Below, in pieces: positions 59,944-60,812 of a DNA stretch of 60,812 nt (within the stretch, counting starts at the first letter, position 1; every line of letters starts with the position of its first letter). Source of the stretch: a virus; the IMG/VR virus record IMGVR_UViG_3300019752_000008, positions 1 through 60,812 of that record. One strand, 5' to 3'. The notes beneath the pieces were generated by a model that worked only from the letters and a program-made list of their open reading frames with translations, did no database searches and had not been told where the DNA came from. Position numbers and translations under genes: made by a program.

Positions 59944-60335
59944 TTATCTAGCACCTCTATAGCTTCTAATCTTAACCTTGTTACTTCTTCAGGAACAGCA
60001 ATGCCTCTTTCAACTAATCTTTCTATATACCATCCAGTATCTGAAAGATACTTTTCTGCCTCTGTCCTTTTCTTTTTTAACTTCAGACTATTTATTCCTT
60101 CAGATATATCATCATTAGTCATTTTTGATATATCTTCTGTGAAAATACAACCCTCAATTTCAGTATTCTCTGAAATTAAGTGCAACTTTCTTTCACTTAT
60201 AATTTTTCTTTCACTCTCGTTTTCGCCTAAGCTTCTTACTTCAATTTTTTGTTGCAAATCTGGAAAATATGCTATCACCTCATCAAGGCTGTGTGCGTAC
60301 ATTAAAAATTCTTTCTCGGTATTATATATTTTCAT
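59940..60335 (-). CDS. Tail fibre assembly-like protein
   Basis: A 131-residue protein directly behind the fibre gene. The C-terminal LSDTGWYIERLVERGIAVPEEV pattern matches fibre-assembly chaperone ends (TDW...R..E.G..IP.E). GAAAGGA ribosome site. Confidence 0.65.
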   Translation of the reverse strand: MKIYNTEKEFLMYAHSLDEVIAYFPDLQQKIEVRSLGENESERKIISERKLHLISENTEIEGCIFTEDISKMTNDDISEGINSLKLKKKRTEAEKYLSDTGWYIERLVERGIAVPEEVTRLRLEAIEVLDK

Positions 60336-60362
60336 CCCTATTCCTTTCGTTGCCTATTTAAG

Positions 60363-60812
60363 TTACAGCCCGCTAATTGATACATAATTAGGTCTTTTAT
60401 TAATTGCTGTCAATATGGCTGTTATTCCATGATGTACCCCATTATTAAACGGCACATAATACACATATCTGCCGTCATATACCGCTCCTTGAAAACCTTT
60501 GGCTCCTGAGTTTCCTAATGATAAATCTATGTAGGCTACTGAATTGTCTGTAGTGTCTAGTATGGCTGTTATACCATGATATACCCCAGTGTAAAAAGGA
60601 ACATAATACACATATCTGCCGTCATATACCGCTCCTCTGAAACCCCTAGCATTTGAGTTTCCTAATGATAAATCTATGTAGGTTACTGAATTGTCTGTAG
60701 TGTCTAGTATGGCTGTTATTCCAAAATATGCCCCATTGTAATAAGGAACATAATACACATATCTGCCGTCATATACCGCTCCTTGAAAACCTTTGGCTCC
60801 TGAGTTTCCTAA
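60363..60812 (-). CDS. Tail fibre with tandem repeats, C-terminal part
   Basis: The continuation of the frame that starts at 748, in frame when the 43-bp end overlap is removed. It holds the remaining copies of the 49-residue repeat and ends at a TAA in 60363-60365 after a SISGL end. The repeats differ at the four residues after YYVP (NNGV, YTGV, YNGA), positions that could face the receptor. Confidence 0.75.
   Translation of the reverse strand, partial: LGNSGAKGFQGAVYDGRYVYYVPYYNGAYFGITAILDTTDNSVTYIDLSLGNSNARGFRGAVYDGRYVYYVPFYTGVYHGITAILDTTDNSVAYIDLSLGNSGAKGFQGAVYDGRYVYYVPFNNGVHHGITAILTAINKRPNYVSISGL

Noticed and set aside
1-60812. Integrase, transposase or insertion sequence
   Set aside because: No tyrosine or serine recombinase or transposase signature was seen in any sizeable frame; the HNH and HUH proteins do not have insertion-sequence contexts.

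Overview
This window looks like one complete, AT-rich tailed-phage genome, read as a circle. The first 43 bases repeat as the last 43, and one tail-fibre gene runs through the junction in frame once that overlap is removed, giving a circle of about 60,769 bp. Low GC, AAGGA-type ribosome sites and T-rich extended -10 promoters would fit a Campylobacterota host, but the host is an inference. No integrase, tRNA, rRNA, CRISPR array or insertion sequence was seen.

Late region, minus strand. Transcription starts near 23,212, runs down to 1 and continues across the ends to 57,163. The order is lambda-like: terminase small subunit, DUF1064-like nuclease, terminase large subunit, gpW-like joiner, portal, ClpP-type protease with a scaffold-like tail, decoration protein, major capsid protein, neck and tail-completion proteins, tail tube, frameshifted tail chaperones, tape measure, a tail-tip protein and a repeat-bearing fibre. 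After the junction come a fibre-assembly-like protein, an outer-membrane-like protein, a coiled-coil membrane protein, a CheY-like receiver protein, a holin-like protein and a GH108-like endolysin. One structural gene (17,598-18,353) sits inside this block in the opposite direction.

Early region 1, plus strand (23,641-31,623). It starts behind a consensus sigma70 promoter next to three operator-like repeats. It holds many small unknown genes separated by strong hairpins, plus an ATP-dependent DNA ligase-like gene. It ends at a candidate small-RNA gene with its own terminator.

Early region 2, minus strand (40,638-31,781). Here are small genes, two ASCH-like paralogues, a KilA-N antirepressor behind a possible RNA switch, zinc-ribbon proteins, a membrane-tailed HNH protein, and a PcfJ-like gene broken by a frameshift at an A8 run.

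Recombination, replication and modification region, plus strand (40,954-57,154). It encodes a ribbon-helix-helix regulator, a DUF1351-like protein, a RecE-like exonuclease, an ERF annealing protein, SSB, dUTPase, four DNA methyltransferases without a restriction partner, two antirepressor-type proteins (Rha-like and KilA-N), and a HUH rolling-circle-type Rep protein that is the only recognisable replication initiator.

The most striking feature is a pair of RNA leaders (49,215-49,311 and 52,290-52,392). Each precedes an antirepressor-type gene. They share one architecture of interleaved helices with different sequences, so the pairing is kept by compensatory change. This recalls the C4 antisense control of antirepressors in phages P1 and P7, but the sequences are not ones I recognise.
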